Shown here piece after piece: positions 1 to 12,900 of a stretch of 64,000 bases of DNA. The notes under the pieces are model-generated. The model was not told the origin of the DNA. It was given only the letters and a program-made list of their open reading frames with translations, and made no database searches. Origin of the DNA: Nereocystis luetkeana (Eukaryota; Sar; Phaeophyceae; Laminariales; Laminariaceae). The DNA lies in NCBI GenBank assembly GCA_031213475.1, contig JARUPZ010000014.1, positions 3,824,535 through 3,888,534 of the forward strand, in the 5' to 3' direction. A program made the translations under genes and the position numbers. Numbering within the stretch: position 1 is the first letter of the stretch; the number at the start of each line of letters is the position of its first letter.

Positions 1-556
1 GGTGTATTATCCATGTCTCCCATTGAATCTTTCTTCGCGACGGGACGGACCGTGTTTGTCACGGCCCGAGATGTCTCCCGGAATAAAAAAACGACAAAGA
101 GGTTCTGTAGCTCGGGGAGGGGAAATGAGACAAACCTGGGTAGTCGTGTGCGCTCAATCGTTTTCTTCTCGGCTTGCCCTTAAGAAAAAGCGCGAATTTT
201 CTCCCCGATACTACGTAGACGTTCTATGTAAACAGAGGCGGGGCGTGTTGTCCGATACTTCAGGCACACGATGCCCATCACCAACAAGCACGATGAATAA
301 ACCCCTTCCCAAGGGAGCGCGAGCTTTGATGCTGATGGCTCACAAAAATACTGAGGACAAAGCGGTTTCAATGACGAGTATCGATGTGTGCCCTTGGGTC
401 GCGTCAAGCACCATTATCATTGAGGCGAAAGCGGTGCAAGTCTGCAGCCCCCGCTCCGTTTGACTATTTCGAGCCACCCACCCGCCTCGCCTGCTACGTA
501 ACCCCAATTATGCTGTGTATCGTCGCCCTTGATTGATTGACACCGAGAACGAGGAT

Positions 557-886
557 CGGACTATAGAGTGCGCCGCTTTTTACGTTCGTTTACGTGGAAC
601 GTTTTAAGGCCAGCACCCGATGTTTGACCTCTTGCTGGCCTTCTCTTACCCTCGTGAGGAGTTTGTTTCCCCCTCAGTCATAGCCACGTCGGAGCTGACA
701 ATTTTGACGCCGCTTTGTCGTTTGTGTGTGTTGTGCGTTGGTCAGTCACCCGTTTTTATTACTTTTGCCGACCTTTGCTTGCCTTTCGCGGGGAGTTGGT
801 GCTTTCCTTGTCATAGCCAGATCAAGGTGGGACTATCGTGCGCCGCGTTTCTTGTGTGTGGTTCACGTTAGGCGTTTCAAGGCCAG
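557..886 (+). repeat. Tandem duplication in the intron before exon 1
   Basis: Bases 557-613 and 828-884 are diverged copies (both run from gactat..gtgcgccg to tt.aaggccag). The stretch cat..ccagatca at about 811-831 also resembles the real acceptor edge at 987-1009. Bases 1-556 show nothing recognisable. Confidence 0.6.
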
Positions 887-995
887 ATTTCCTCGATTAG
901 TTTTTCGTCGAGTACCGACCTCCACGCGCCTTCACTTGGGAACTTTTACGCCAGCAATGGTTATCTTGTGTTGCTCGCCTCTTTTCCATGACCAG

Positions 996-1150
996 ATCAT
1001 AGTTCCCACGACGGATGGTGTCCGCAACACGTATCTGCTGGATTTGCTGATTCGAGGAGGCAAGCACGCCCTGACCTGCGGGCCTACGGGAACGGGCAAG
1101 ACAGTAAATATTGCTCAGTATCTCATGGGACAGTCGTCCGTTGGAGGAAG
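996..1150 (+). CDS. Dynein heavy chain exon 1: AAA3 Walker A
   Basis: Residues 1-52 of the window protein. It opens [18 protein letters not shown] and carries the AAA3 P-loop GPTGTGKT. Acceptor ccag|ATC, donor AG|gtgagc, ending in phase 2. After the P-loop helix the linker into exon 2 is about 6-7 residues longer than in animal DNAH1 or DNAH7, so the exact donor is slightly uncertain. The intron that follows (1151-2367) contains three degenerate copies of this exon end and donor. Confidence 0.88.
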
Positions 1151-3897
1151 GTGAGCCTTTTGCTGGCGGGTCCTGGAAGCGCCGCTGGTATTAACAGCAG
1201 AACCCCGCCTCCGATTGTGTTTTTGATGGCGTGGCTCACGCTCGTTATTTAATGGATTAGGCCTTTGGTGGCGAATGGGAAGACCTTTTGTTACTGGCAC
1301 GTATTTCTGGTGCACCTATTGGTCGGTCCCGGGTATCTCATGAGGCAGGCGTCCATTGGGAGACAGGTAAGGCTTGTTGCTGGTGATACGTCGTTTTTGT
1401 GCAGCTACAACTCAGTATGTCATAGACCAGGCGTCCGTTGGGGGGAGGAAAGGCTTTGCTCCCGCGCCTTGGCAGTGCAGCTAGTGCTCAGATATATCAT
1501 GCGCCAGGCGCCTGTTGAAGAAAAGCAAGGTTTTTTCTCGCGCGTCCATTTTGACGGAGAATACACTTTTCTTGGTGCCACCAGTATCACCTATTCTGGT
1601 GCCGGAAAATGGAGAGTGGTTCGTCCCGATGGAGTATACAACCTCATTGGCAGCGTAGCTAGCACCCAGCCTCGATGTTTTCCCTGTGTATAGGAGCAAA
1701 CTATCGCTGACCCTCGTACCGCTCTACGCGCTGCAACCTGTAGCTGTACTCCACCCGGTATGACCACCCGCACAAACGATCGGGGACCTATTCTATTTTG
1801 ATACAATCCTGTAGGGTCAGGAATACCTCGTTCATCGCGCCTCTCCGTTGTCCTCCGTTCCGAGGTCCATTGCGCACGAGATGACGTTGAGAACAAAGAC
1901 GGTGACAAGTAAAAGTGGTAGCCATTCAGTAGGATATAAACAAGGCCCAATGTTTATTGTACTCCAACCGACGATGTGTAGCTACGCGCATACCTCTGCC
2001 CAGAATAAATATATCTGATCGACTGATAGCGCACCCGGTTCCCAACCGCATCAAGGATTACTCGATGCCCTTCGTGGGTACTGATGGCCCGCATCGTCTT
2101 TCCCCCCCTTTTTCTGGTGGGATGTTACATCAGGCGCATCGATGCTAGGGTAGCTTCCATGACGTCATTCACAACCAATCGATGCCATGAATGCTGCCAC
2201 ACAACCTTGTATTGCCTTTTCCACCATTCTTCTGGTGGTATTATCAAGGTCCCATTTCCTAATTTCCAACCAATCGAATCGCTCTTCGTGTTCGTTCTTT
2301 ACACCCTGCTTCTTGGTGATTGTTCCTCGTTCTTCTTCTGGTGTTGTGGTGCGGTGTGCTGCATCAGGTGCATCGACCCCTCGGTGTCGCCTTTCACAAT
2401 CACCTTCTCCGCCCAGACGTCCGCGAACATGACTCAAGACATGATGGACGCCAAGATGGAAAAGCGGCGGAAGGGCGTCTTCGGACCTCCGGCCGGAAAG
2501 CAGTTCGTCGTGCACGTCGACGACCTCAACATGCCAAAGCGGTAAGTACAAGTTAAAGCCTTTTTTATTGCTGTACTGTGCAGACGGAAGTATTCTACTC
2601 TAATTCCAAGTGATTTGTCCCCAGAACGGGAGTACGGTTTTAAAGGGTTAACAACACCCTATACTGTAGAATAATTCACCCACTTACGTTTGTTTTGGCG
2701 ACTGTTTTTACTCCGCGTCTCTCCCTCTCCTTCCCAATCATGTAACAATTTAGTCAATTTCGTCAGTTACATGCAGTGTATGGGAGTTGCAGACAAGTAC
2801 ACACAAATTGAACAGCCGTGAATGCAAGTGTATGCGCATTGGGTGCAAACTTGGCAGTTGCATGCAACTTCCATGCAATCTCAGGCAAGTGCATGGAAGG
2901 TTCATGATGGCATGTATTTAGTGCGCGGGACCCCTCTCCTACTCTTGTAACGCCCCCCAAAAATGCCGCCATAACCAGGGGATTTCTCGTCTCTAGCCCC
3001 TGCCTACAACTGGTTCGCAGTTATGAAACGGTTACCTCCCTTTGGAAGTGCGTGCAATTGCGATTTTGAAAAAACTGTTTACTGGGAATTTTTCGAGGAG
3101 ATTGTTTTGCAGAATGGAAAAAGAGCGACGTACGCTTGTCGATTTCGCTCTGTAGTCCCTCTCCTCCCGTTGACACACCGCCGAGCTCACTTGGGATATG
3201 TCTATTGTGCAACAACGGTGTCGTTCATCATGTAAGGGGTTAATGTCGACGACCTCAGCATGCCAACGCGTCGAGAGCAGATACAGGTGTCATGCTTGTC
3301 GTTTCGCTTTCGTAGTCCTACAGTATTTAGTCGACAAACTGCCGGCCTCACTCACTGACTCAAGCATATTGACTCACTCGGTGTCGACTGTTCGTCTATA
3401 GTTAGGACTGGGTCCTGGCACAGTATGTACTGGCAGTAGTTTTCTATGCGCGGTAGTAATCGACTGATTGACCTGGCCAGTATGTTCGCCAGTAGTTTTT
3501 ATCTCACGCACGCCCAAGAAACATGCCGCAGTATAGTACGAAAATCCGCTGAATGGGTTTCGGGAGGAAGCAGGAGAGAGGCGAGATATGATCGTGCAAT
3601 GCAGCATACTAAACGTGTCGCTCCTCCCCCCTCTTCCCCGAACAAAAATAGAGAGGAGTACGGCGCCCAGCCCCCGATCGAGATCCTGCGACAGTGGTTC
3701 GATCAAGAAGGGTGGTACGACCGTAAGGAATTAACCTACCGAAAGATCATCGACGTCACCATGGTTTGCTCCATGGGCCCTCCTGGGGGCGGTAGGTGAG
3801 ACGGGTGTTGCGCGTTACTTGTTGAGACGCCCCGTATCCACGGCGGCCGTGACGATTGGCCGTAGGTAGTAGATTATTATCAGCAAGAGGGAGATGC

Positions 3898-3929
<32 letters not shown>

Positions 3930-6900
3930 CTTCCATCTACTGTGGTTAGAGGGTAAATCATCCATCACGACCACTTCGTGAGTCCCTTCACTGTTCAGGC
4001 TCACCGATCTCTCAGAGGCTGTATGTGGACTCTGGCCGCAGTTTCAACTTGCGCTGCTTCGACGACGCGAAAGCCCTACAGTTACGCCTCCCTCTTGACT
4101 TGTGTTTTGTTGTTAAACAGATGCTGCCCACGCGACACTTGGTGCTACTGGACACTCTTTCCTTGATTGCGGTTGAGAGAAAATGCTCATTGCTGACGCA
4201 TGCTCCGGTAGGGGTTTTAGCACATACCGCACATTTTCTGAGGCCTTTTCACCTAAAAAAAAAGCTGTCGAAGAACAATACGCGCAAGCTTAGCCCCAAC
4301 GACCAATCCCATCGCCTAGTTAGGTATAAAGTCGTTGTGGGGTTCCCACGGTAATATCTATATCTCTACACCAGGTATACACTGTTGGTTATTCAGGCAC
4401 TGCTGATATTTGGACGAAACAAAGTACGTAGCACGCGTAGACCTTGCCTTATATGACGTGTGTCTGAACAAAAACGCCGCCTTGCTTCTATTGGAACAAT
4501 TCTCGCGTCACAGAGCCCATGCCACTCACGCGAGGTTAGCGACCTTTCAACGCGATCGACTAAATACGTTTGTTGTGGTGTGTCGTAGCTCTGCTCTGAC
4601 TTCTTCTGACAATTCCCATTGCATCCCCCCCCCCCTGCTCCTACTGCACAGAAGTATACCAAATAATGTTTGGAAAAGAAAAAACGCTGCGTTTGAAACA
4701 TTTGTGTTGGAAATAACGCCCGTGCGGCGAGGTTTGAGGCATTTAAACGTGATAATTTACGTTGATGCGTTGGAGCTACTCTGACGTGTCCTAATTACGC
4801 CATTGCGTTCACCCTCCGCGTACAGTATGTGCACCTGGTAAGTCTGAAAACGCTGCCTTTTGCGTCTTCTTGGAAACACTTCGTGCGTCGCAGAGCTCAC
4901 GTTACTCCTCGATTTTTGAGGCATTTCAACGTGATCGGCTACGTGGATATGTCGGACGACGACAAAAGAGTGATCTTCCGCACGATTCTCGACAATTTCC
5001 TCTCCACGGGCTTCGAACCAAGCTTGACGAGGTACGTAGAGCGGCGTTTTTTCATTCGTTGGAGGAGAATATGAAAGTAAATATCAGGGGGACCGTTTCG
5101 AGAATAATCTGTTGTTTGCTGCTGAAGAGTTATACGTTTCAGGTTTTCGAGAATAATGGGTTTTTGTTGTTTTATGCAGATATATATACGTACTCTATGT
5201 TGGCATTTGGGTTCCTATTATTTGGCCGAATATTTCACTCTGACAGCAAGCAACGACGTGATACTCGTTCGGTCGGTCACTTTTGCCTCCGTGACAATGT
5301 GCAGCATGCATTTCAACGTCGATCACACATAAAACGCCCCTTCTCGAAAGAAAAAGAAAGCCGAGGCAAAAAAAAACAAAAACAAAGAAAGGAAACATCC
5401 GCGTACGCACAAGGGCTACGTACAGTACGTATCTCCTCGCAGTATCTACCTGGTGTTCTAGCTGTGTTTCGTTGACTGTGATCCCAACGTAGTCCTACTT
5501 TTATAGCGCCTAGCGCGCTCGGCTTGAGACACCATCCACGTTAGTGCCGTGTATGCCCCCCCTCCCCCCCCCTCCCCCTATTTTTTATAGGTTGGGTTGG
5601 CGTCGGTTGGCAACGACACTGTAAAACATGCCACTCACTACGTGATCTAGACAACCAGGGTGCCGTTTTTTTTTTTTTGGCGGTCGCCCACAGCCGGTTG
5701 TCGAGTTAGATCATTGTGCGAGGTAAAGAACCTTTACTCCGCACAATTGGGAATGCTCGTATCACGAAGTGTTCAAGGTAAGGCACCCAAGAGGCAGTTA
5801 CATGGTACTCCCACTGCTGTCTCTGGAAATGCCGACACCGGAAATTAAATCAACTCATTGAAGCTGTCGTCCATATGCAAGTCCGCCTCAAAAGCGGTTC
5901 TTAGTAGAATGCAGATCACCCTTCATGCGACTCGCCAGACACCTTACGGCGCTTCGCTCTTGGTGCAAGCAATGTCTGCCTGGTCGGTGAAAACCCGACA
6001 TGCTCCGTCCCGGCATTGTAGGGATGCGGGGGTCTATGGTCATACGACTACGGCCATGCATGAAATCGAGTACATCTCTCCTATCGAGTACCCCCCCCCC
6101 CCCCCCTGTACAAAACAACCCTGCTGACTACACAACACTAGCATGGACGATTTGCAGTACACTACCGAGAACGCCAATGACAGCGTGGGTAAGGCGTTCT
6201 ACCATAAGACTTTCACATTTTAGAAAAAAAAAAACGTTTCTGAGCTGAAGGAGGTACAGCACCACAGTTCGTAGGGATATGTGTATCTAAGTATCGAAGG
6301 TGCGCGCCCCACATATCCCGAGCATCCGTCGCATTCATGTGTCAGTCCCTATCGAATTCCGCATTATACCCCGGGGAGGCATGGGAGCCTCAGAAAAAAT
6401 TAGGGTGAGCATCTATCGTGGAACCCCTCGGGTGAACACAGTTCTGCTGAATCTTTATCCCTACAAAGATGCAAGGCGCGAAATCGAAGTCGGGGGAGGG
6501 GGGGGGGCTACTCTGTGACCCCGAGTCTGTGTTAGAACTATTAATAGGGAGGGAGCAAGAGAAAGAAGGGCGAAGATATAAAAGAAAGGGATAAAAAATA
6601 ACAAACTAAGTGCCTTGAGACGGCTGTCGTTCTGATTTTGAATTTGCTATGCCCCCCCAAGGGTGTAGACGCGACGATCGATGTGCTCAAACACCTTGGC
6701 GGAGTCAGCCCCTGTTTTGACGCCTCTCGAACGCACACAGACATATATATATACATATATACGAAGTAAACATGTATGTAGATATGTGTAGGGTTTCGGC
6801 CGTTCAGCACTAGGATACCACACTATATACAGTAGCTATATGGGTATGTGGGTGGAGGAAATTAGTTTTAGTACTGGCTTGGGCTATGTAGCGTCATTCT

Positions 6901-9900
6901 TTGTTTTTTTTTCGTGGAGACGATATCGTTCAGAAGCTGGGACACCTTGTTACCCCAACCTGTTCACTCGACGCTCGCTGCTTTAGTCGTCTAGGATAGA
7001 GAGCTGTGTTGTGCGCTTTTCCAATCGTTTCGTTGCCCCCATTGCCACGCCTCCTGTCTCCTCTCCTATCGGCAGAGAGAGGCGCGAACTTTCGGTGTGG
7101 TGGGTGGAAGTCATCTTACCCGGCACCCTTGTCGCAAAAGCCGTATATGACACACAGCATATACCACATGAAAATTCTGTGATGAAACAATATACAAAGC
7201 TTCATCGAAACTCATATTTGGACGCTGCGCGAGATACTTCGATCGCGCGCTATATTCAGGGCGTGAAAAATACGACATTATTCCGTTCCACACGTAACGT
7301 ATCGCACGCCATACTGCTTGTATTATACCTGGTACGTTAACTGTGATGCCACTTACTAAACTGGTTGCTCTGGCGTGTCTGCCAGTCCTTGAACCATTGA
7401 CGCCTACTTCGCACATGGGTAAATCGATCACTATTGTTCGCGCTGTTCTTTTTATATTATTGCTGTTAATTCACGCCAACAGGCTGGGCTCGAGTTTGGT
7501 AGATGCGACGATCGATGTCTTCAACACCATCACGAAAGAGCTGCTCCCAACTCCTCAGAAGAGCCACTACACGTTCAACCTGCGAGATCTAGCCAAGGTC
7601 TTCCAAGGTATGCAGGCAAACCGTGCCTGCCTTGATTGGGTCTACTACCACTGCTGTAGCGCTCAGTAGCGACTTTCGTCTGACAGAAAAGGGCACCTGC
7701 AGACCCCTAAGCACGCGCGACGTCTGCCCAGGAGCTGACGGGCCCTCCCGAAGAAACAACTATTAATAGCAAGCCCAGATTTGGCGTAATAGCAAGCCCA
7801 GATTTGGCGTAGTAGTTTTGTTTCCCATCCCATTCATTGTCTTCGCCCTTCCTCTCGCTCCTGCCCCCTCTCTGTCGGAACTCAGATCTGAGGCCACATA
7901 TAGTTGGGTCTTCTCTCGCCCCTCCCCACCGCGGTATATATGTGCCTTGCGATTTTTTTATCGCGAGGGGGGGACTCGCGTCGAATTGATATGCACTGCG
8001 AGTAAACATTATTGGTAAACCGCAGTAAAAGACAATAGGAAGGAGCGTCCTTCTGATCGACGAGATGAAAACAAAGGCATCGACGCACACATCGTTGTAT
8101 CAAAAACAAATGCATCCAGGCGGGCTTCGCCACAACTTCCCAACGCGTACAAGCACGCGGGATACGTGTTTCTGCCTATCTATATAGCGTACGTGCTCCG
8201 CTAAGTTTCGCCCCTTTTTTTTGTATCTTCAACACATGAAATGTTTTTTTTTCGAGCGTATACTCACGCCTCACACCGACTCGTGTACATATCATAGCCA
8301 GTCTGAGTCCGTGTCATCGAAACACTGCCAGTGCATTCAAACTACGAAAGAAAACATATACCAGGTATATATATACCTGGTATACACTAACCCGCAACAA
8401 TCGTGTGGGTAACAGGTATGCTGATGGGCAGCTACAAGTCCGTGACGGTGCCCGAGCAGCTGGTCCGCCTTTGGTGCCACGAGAGCAAGCGCGTGTTCGA
8501 GGACAGGCTCATCAACGCGGAGGACCATGCGTGGTTCAAGACTCTCCTGCAGGGCATCGTGAAGACCACCTTCCAGATGGAATGGGACGACGTAGTTCCC
8601 CAGGTGACAAAAAAACGCAGCAGTACAACATGTCATATCAACGGTCGTACGCGAGGTGTAGTTCGGCATGAGTCGACGAGGGAAGAAAGCGCTGAACCCT
8701 TCTCGCGATAAAAACGCCTGCCAAGGCACGTATATATTTACCCTAGTGGGGAGGAGGGGCAAGAGCCTACTACATGTTAGGGGTAGGGTTAGGGCTAGGG
8801 GTGACCCGGGATCTGAGTTACGACCACTATTACGGGGGACCATAGTAAATAGGACCAAAGATTGTTAGTAAAAATAGGTAAACACATAGGCTTTGTGTGT
8901 ACCGTAGGTTTTATTTACTATGTTCCCCGAAAATAGTAAGAGGGCGCAGGAGCCAGAACAAGGGCGAAGACAATGGATGGGAAGTTGCCGGGAGAAGACC
9001 AAAATACTTATCGTCCTTCTCAGAGGCCCAGGTCTCACAAAGTGAAGAATAAGCGGCTCCTTAGACACACTACGTGGGATGGGTTGGTTCTGCAACGTCG
9101 GAAATAAACACCGATGCCCGCTTCATGCATGGCCTGGATGTCTGAGGGCAGACGCGTGCTACAGCTGTAGGGGCAGTACCAGAATTTTCTGAAGAATTTT
9201 TTGATGCGCTTGCTCGCTCGAGAAGCCAACAATCGATTCTTCCACAAATCGACGATGGCCCTTTACCCTAGAGAAGGGCTTTATCACTTTTCCCAACCAA
9301 GAAAATGCAACCTTAACGATGTCGGCCTATGCTGACGTGTGGAGCGGCGTCGACTCCACAGCAGCGGTTCGTTAGAGCCTATACGCCCGTACTACGTACG
9401 AGCGCAACAACACTCGGGCGGCTGTCTCCAGGTGAAACTCAACCAGGCGGGTTCAAATTTCGGGCGACCACTGTCCACCTTCCTAGAATTCATTTTATAA
9501 TCTACTGCAACCACGATATATACACACATCGTGCGGGCTACATAGACATCTATTGAGGAAAAAAACTTTGAAAGTATTCATCGGATGTATCAGGTATCGA
9601 TATTGAGTATGTAGCTCCCAGGTCAGAAGGTCGGGTAGTGTGAAAGGTGCGGAATGTTTGGGCAATACGATTGCAAACCCCTACCGCACGTGCGTAGCGT
9701 GGCTGCGTAGGCAGAAAGTATTCCTGACCTGTAATGTCTAGCCCATGTTTCCCGAGTGGGAGAGGAGTAGTCTGCATGATCTAGCAACGCGTTTCCAGGC
9801 GCTCTACGGTAGAGGTGTCCCACTGTGAGGGGGGAAACTTTCTGAGCCCCCACGGCGCCATTACCGGGCCAGAGGACGAACGTACAGTACCACAGTCAGT

Positions 9901-12900
9901 TCGTGAGGTGTCTGTAATTATTGAAGGTGCGCGCCCCCACACGTCCCAAGCATCAGTCGTATTCATGTGTTTGCTCCCGTTGGATTTCGCATTATATATA
10001 CCATGGGGGGACAAAGGAGCCTCAGAAAAAACAGGGTGAACCTCTACCGTAAACCGCCTCTTTTCCCGAACTGAGTTGGCTCTGTGCCGTACACGCCCCC
10101 CTGCACAACTTTTCACAGCGGCGGCAGGTTGCGATCTACTAGGAAATCTAGGTAGATCATGATTGTGCCCACCATGAGGTTGGTTCGCATCCTATTTATT
10201 GTTGTTGTTGTTGTTGTCATTGATCTCACGTTTACTCTCAAGCCAAGGAGTCCCGTGGTCACACAAAGGTAGTGGAGCCCTATTAACAGGGAGATCCGTC
10301 AAAACTAAAAACTAAATAAAAATGGCTGATCAGCACGTCACTGCTCACCTAAGAATATATATATGGGCTTGACTATAAATACACATTTTGTACCACTGGA
10401 CGGAAACCCAAGCATCGTTTCGCCTTCATGGGTATAGAAAGCCCGTACTGTAGTACACGCGAACGAAGTATTACACACGACTTGCAAAGATGAGTTTCGA
10501 CGAAATCCTCGATTTCACAGCTGTATTTTTTTTTACTTTATGTATGTATACTCCACAACGCCCCCTTACCTTTTAGTCCAGAGGGGTCGGCCCGAGGTAA
10601 CTCTCGGTCGCGTGGCCACGGTAAAAAGCTTGAGTTGGCCTCTACTCGGTTATCTTGCTCCTCGACGCGCGTGCCTTGCGGTATGGGTAGAAGCACCTAA
10701 GCTCTCTCCTAAAGCTCCACCAACCGACTTTGAGAGAAAATTGAAGGTAGGCTAAAACCCCGATCCACAACCGCATGCAGTGCGCGACAGGAACGGCGAA
10801 GAATCTCCTGCTTTGGCTAAGGCTCGGTTTTTGGTGTGATATCAACGTTGACCACAGACTCTTAAAGGATGTTATAGGAGGTTTAGAGTGGCGTTCCCCG
10901 TCGAGCACAAATGCTTAGCTCTGAAGAAATTGAAATTTCAGACAATCTTATTAACAGCATGAAGGTCTGAATTCCCAATTTATTAAGACCTGTCGCGGAC
11001 TGTAGGCTAGATGGATATCTCCCGATTTGAGGTACCTTCATCTGCCAGATAAAAACAAAACACACCTCAGACAGACCATGTACAGATGATTTCCAGATAG
11101 ATCATCTACAGATCATCTACAGATCATCTACAGATCTTTCTCGCTTCATGGTCTAGATTGTCAAGGTAGAGAGAAAATCTATTCCCGATCTTGTACGTAT
11201 GATCTAGCTCATCATGCTGCCGGGGGTTGTGGGACCCGTATAAATCGGTATGATCTATATAGCACATGTTGTTTTGATTGGATCTGTTTCTTACCGTTGT
11301 GTCAACAAATCCTGCACAACCTTTTCACAACGAGCAGGCGGGGAACTAGATGATCCACAGATGATCAACAGATATGTTGTCATCTATCTGTCCGAGACGG
11401 GTTTTGTTTCTATCAAATAAAGGTGCTATTCATACCAATATATTCCCATCACAACGCGTCTCTATGCGTTTCAGCAAAGTATAGGCTTTGCCTGAATCAA
11501 ACTCACGAACGCTGTGAGCAGCAGGTGGTGGACGCGACACACAACGCAAGCGGAAATCGACACTATACATAACCTCCTTTGGTGCCTTGTGTGTGGTGTG
11601 CTGCTGCCCTCCCTGACACATGCAGGAGCGCCTGATATATGGAGACTACATGATACCGGGGGCTGAACCTACCGTGTACGAAGAAGTCCCCGACCTGGAC
11701 AAGCTGACGGTGAGTGTAGACAGCTTCAGGAAATACTTCGGAGGATAAGATTTAATCCTCCTGGGACTGCAGAGGGGGGGGGGGGGGGGGGGGTGACGAA
11801 AAAGATGACGAAGCTATGTCGCAAGGTGTCGCACGAGGCACGGACGAGGCATGCTGGGCGCTCACGCTTCTGCTCGTAGTCGATCGAAAACACCGAAGTT
11901 ATCGTTGTTTCGGTTGCTAGCTCGAGGTTCCGAAGGGGGTGTAGACTGCGGGTGTCGGGTTTGGTTGCATATCCAACGCGTCTTGTTTGCGCAACGACCC
12001 TTAGGTTGTTGTGGGCATGATTGTCTCCGAATACACGTGCCAGCACGTCCTTCCCGACTGCACATATTTATCCGGTTGGCAGCCATTGCTTTTCTACAGT
12101 GTCGTGTGTACGAGGTTTAGTTTATCGCTGGTATCCGACGTACATGTACATGGGTTATGTTGCGGTGGTCGCAGGAAGAAAAAGGCACTTTCTGTTCCAA
12201 CCGAATAGACTCCTTTTGCTGACATATGTTATACCGATGCTTCCGCAGTCGACCATTAACCAGTACCTGGCGGATCACAACGGGGAGTCGAAGCAGCCCA
12301 TGCCGCTTGTCATGTTCCTGGACGCAATCGAGCACGTCTCGAGGGTCAGCCGTATCCTTAGGCAGCCCCAGGGCAACGCCTTGCTGCTGGGAGTGGGCGG
12401 CTCTGGGAGACAGTCGATGACGAAGCTTGCCACGTACATCGCCGGGTACGATCTTTACCAGGTGAGCACGACAAGATGTACCAGCTTAATCCCGTCACCA
12501 CTGCACTAAAAAGTCCTACCATACTACCGAGTGGTTTGGTCGAACTACGGTGAATGGGGTTGCATTGCTGAGGGAGTTAAGCCGGTGAATAGGCTATAGC
12601 CTTCGACACGGAACATATGAGGCCCATAATAAATATACGGCACATGTGTATGCGTTTCGATATGCAACATGCAGTGGGAGCGGGCTTTGCGTCCTCTTGT
12701 CCCCCTCGTTTTCGGTCTGCGTGCGGCATACGCCGCTGGCTACGTGCAACTTTTCTTTTTTTTTTTTCTCATCCCATTCATTATCTTCGCACATCTTCTC
12801 CTCTCTCTCCTTCCAACTCGTAACTCAGATCCGGGGTCACGTAGCAGGCTCTTCTCCCCCCTTCCCGCTACGGTACGTGCCTTCATTTTTTCTCGCGAGA

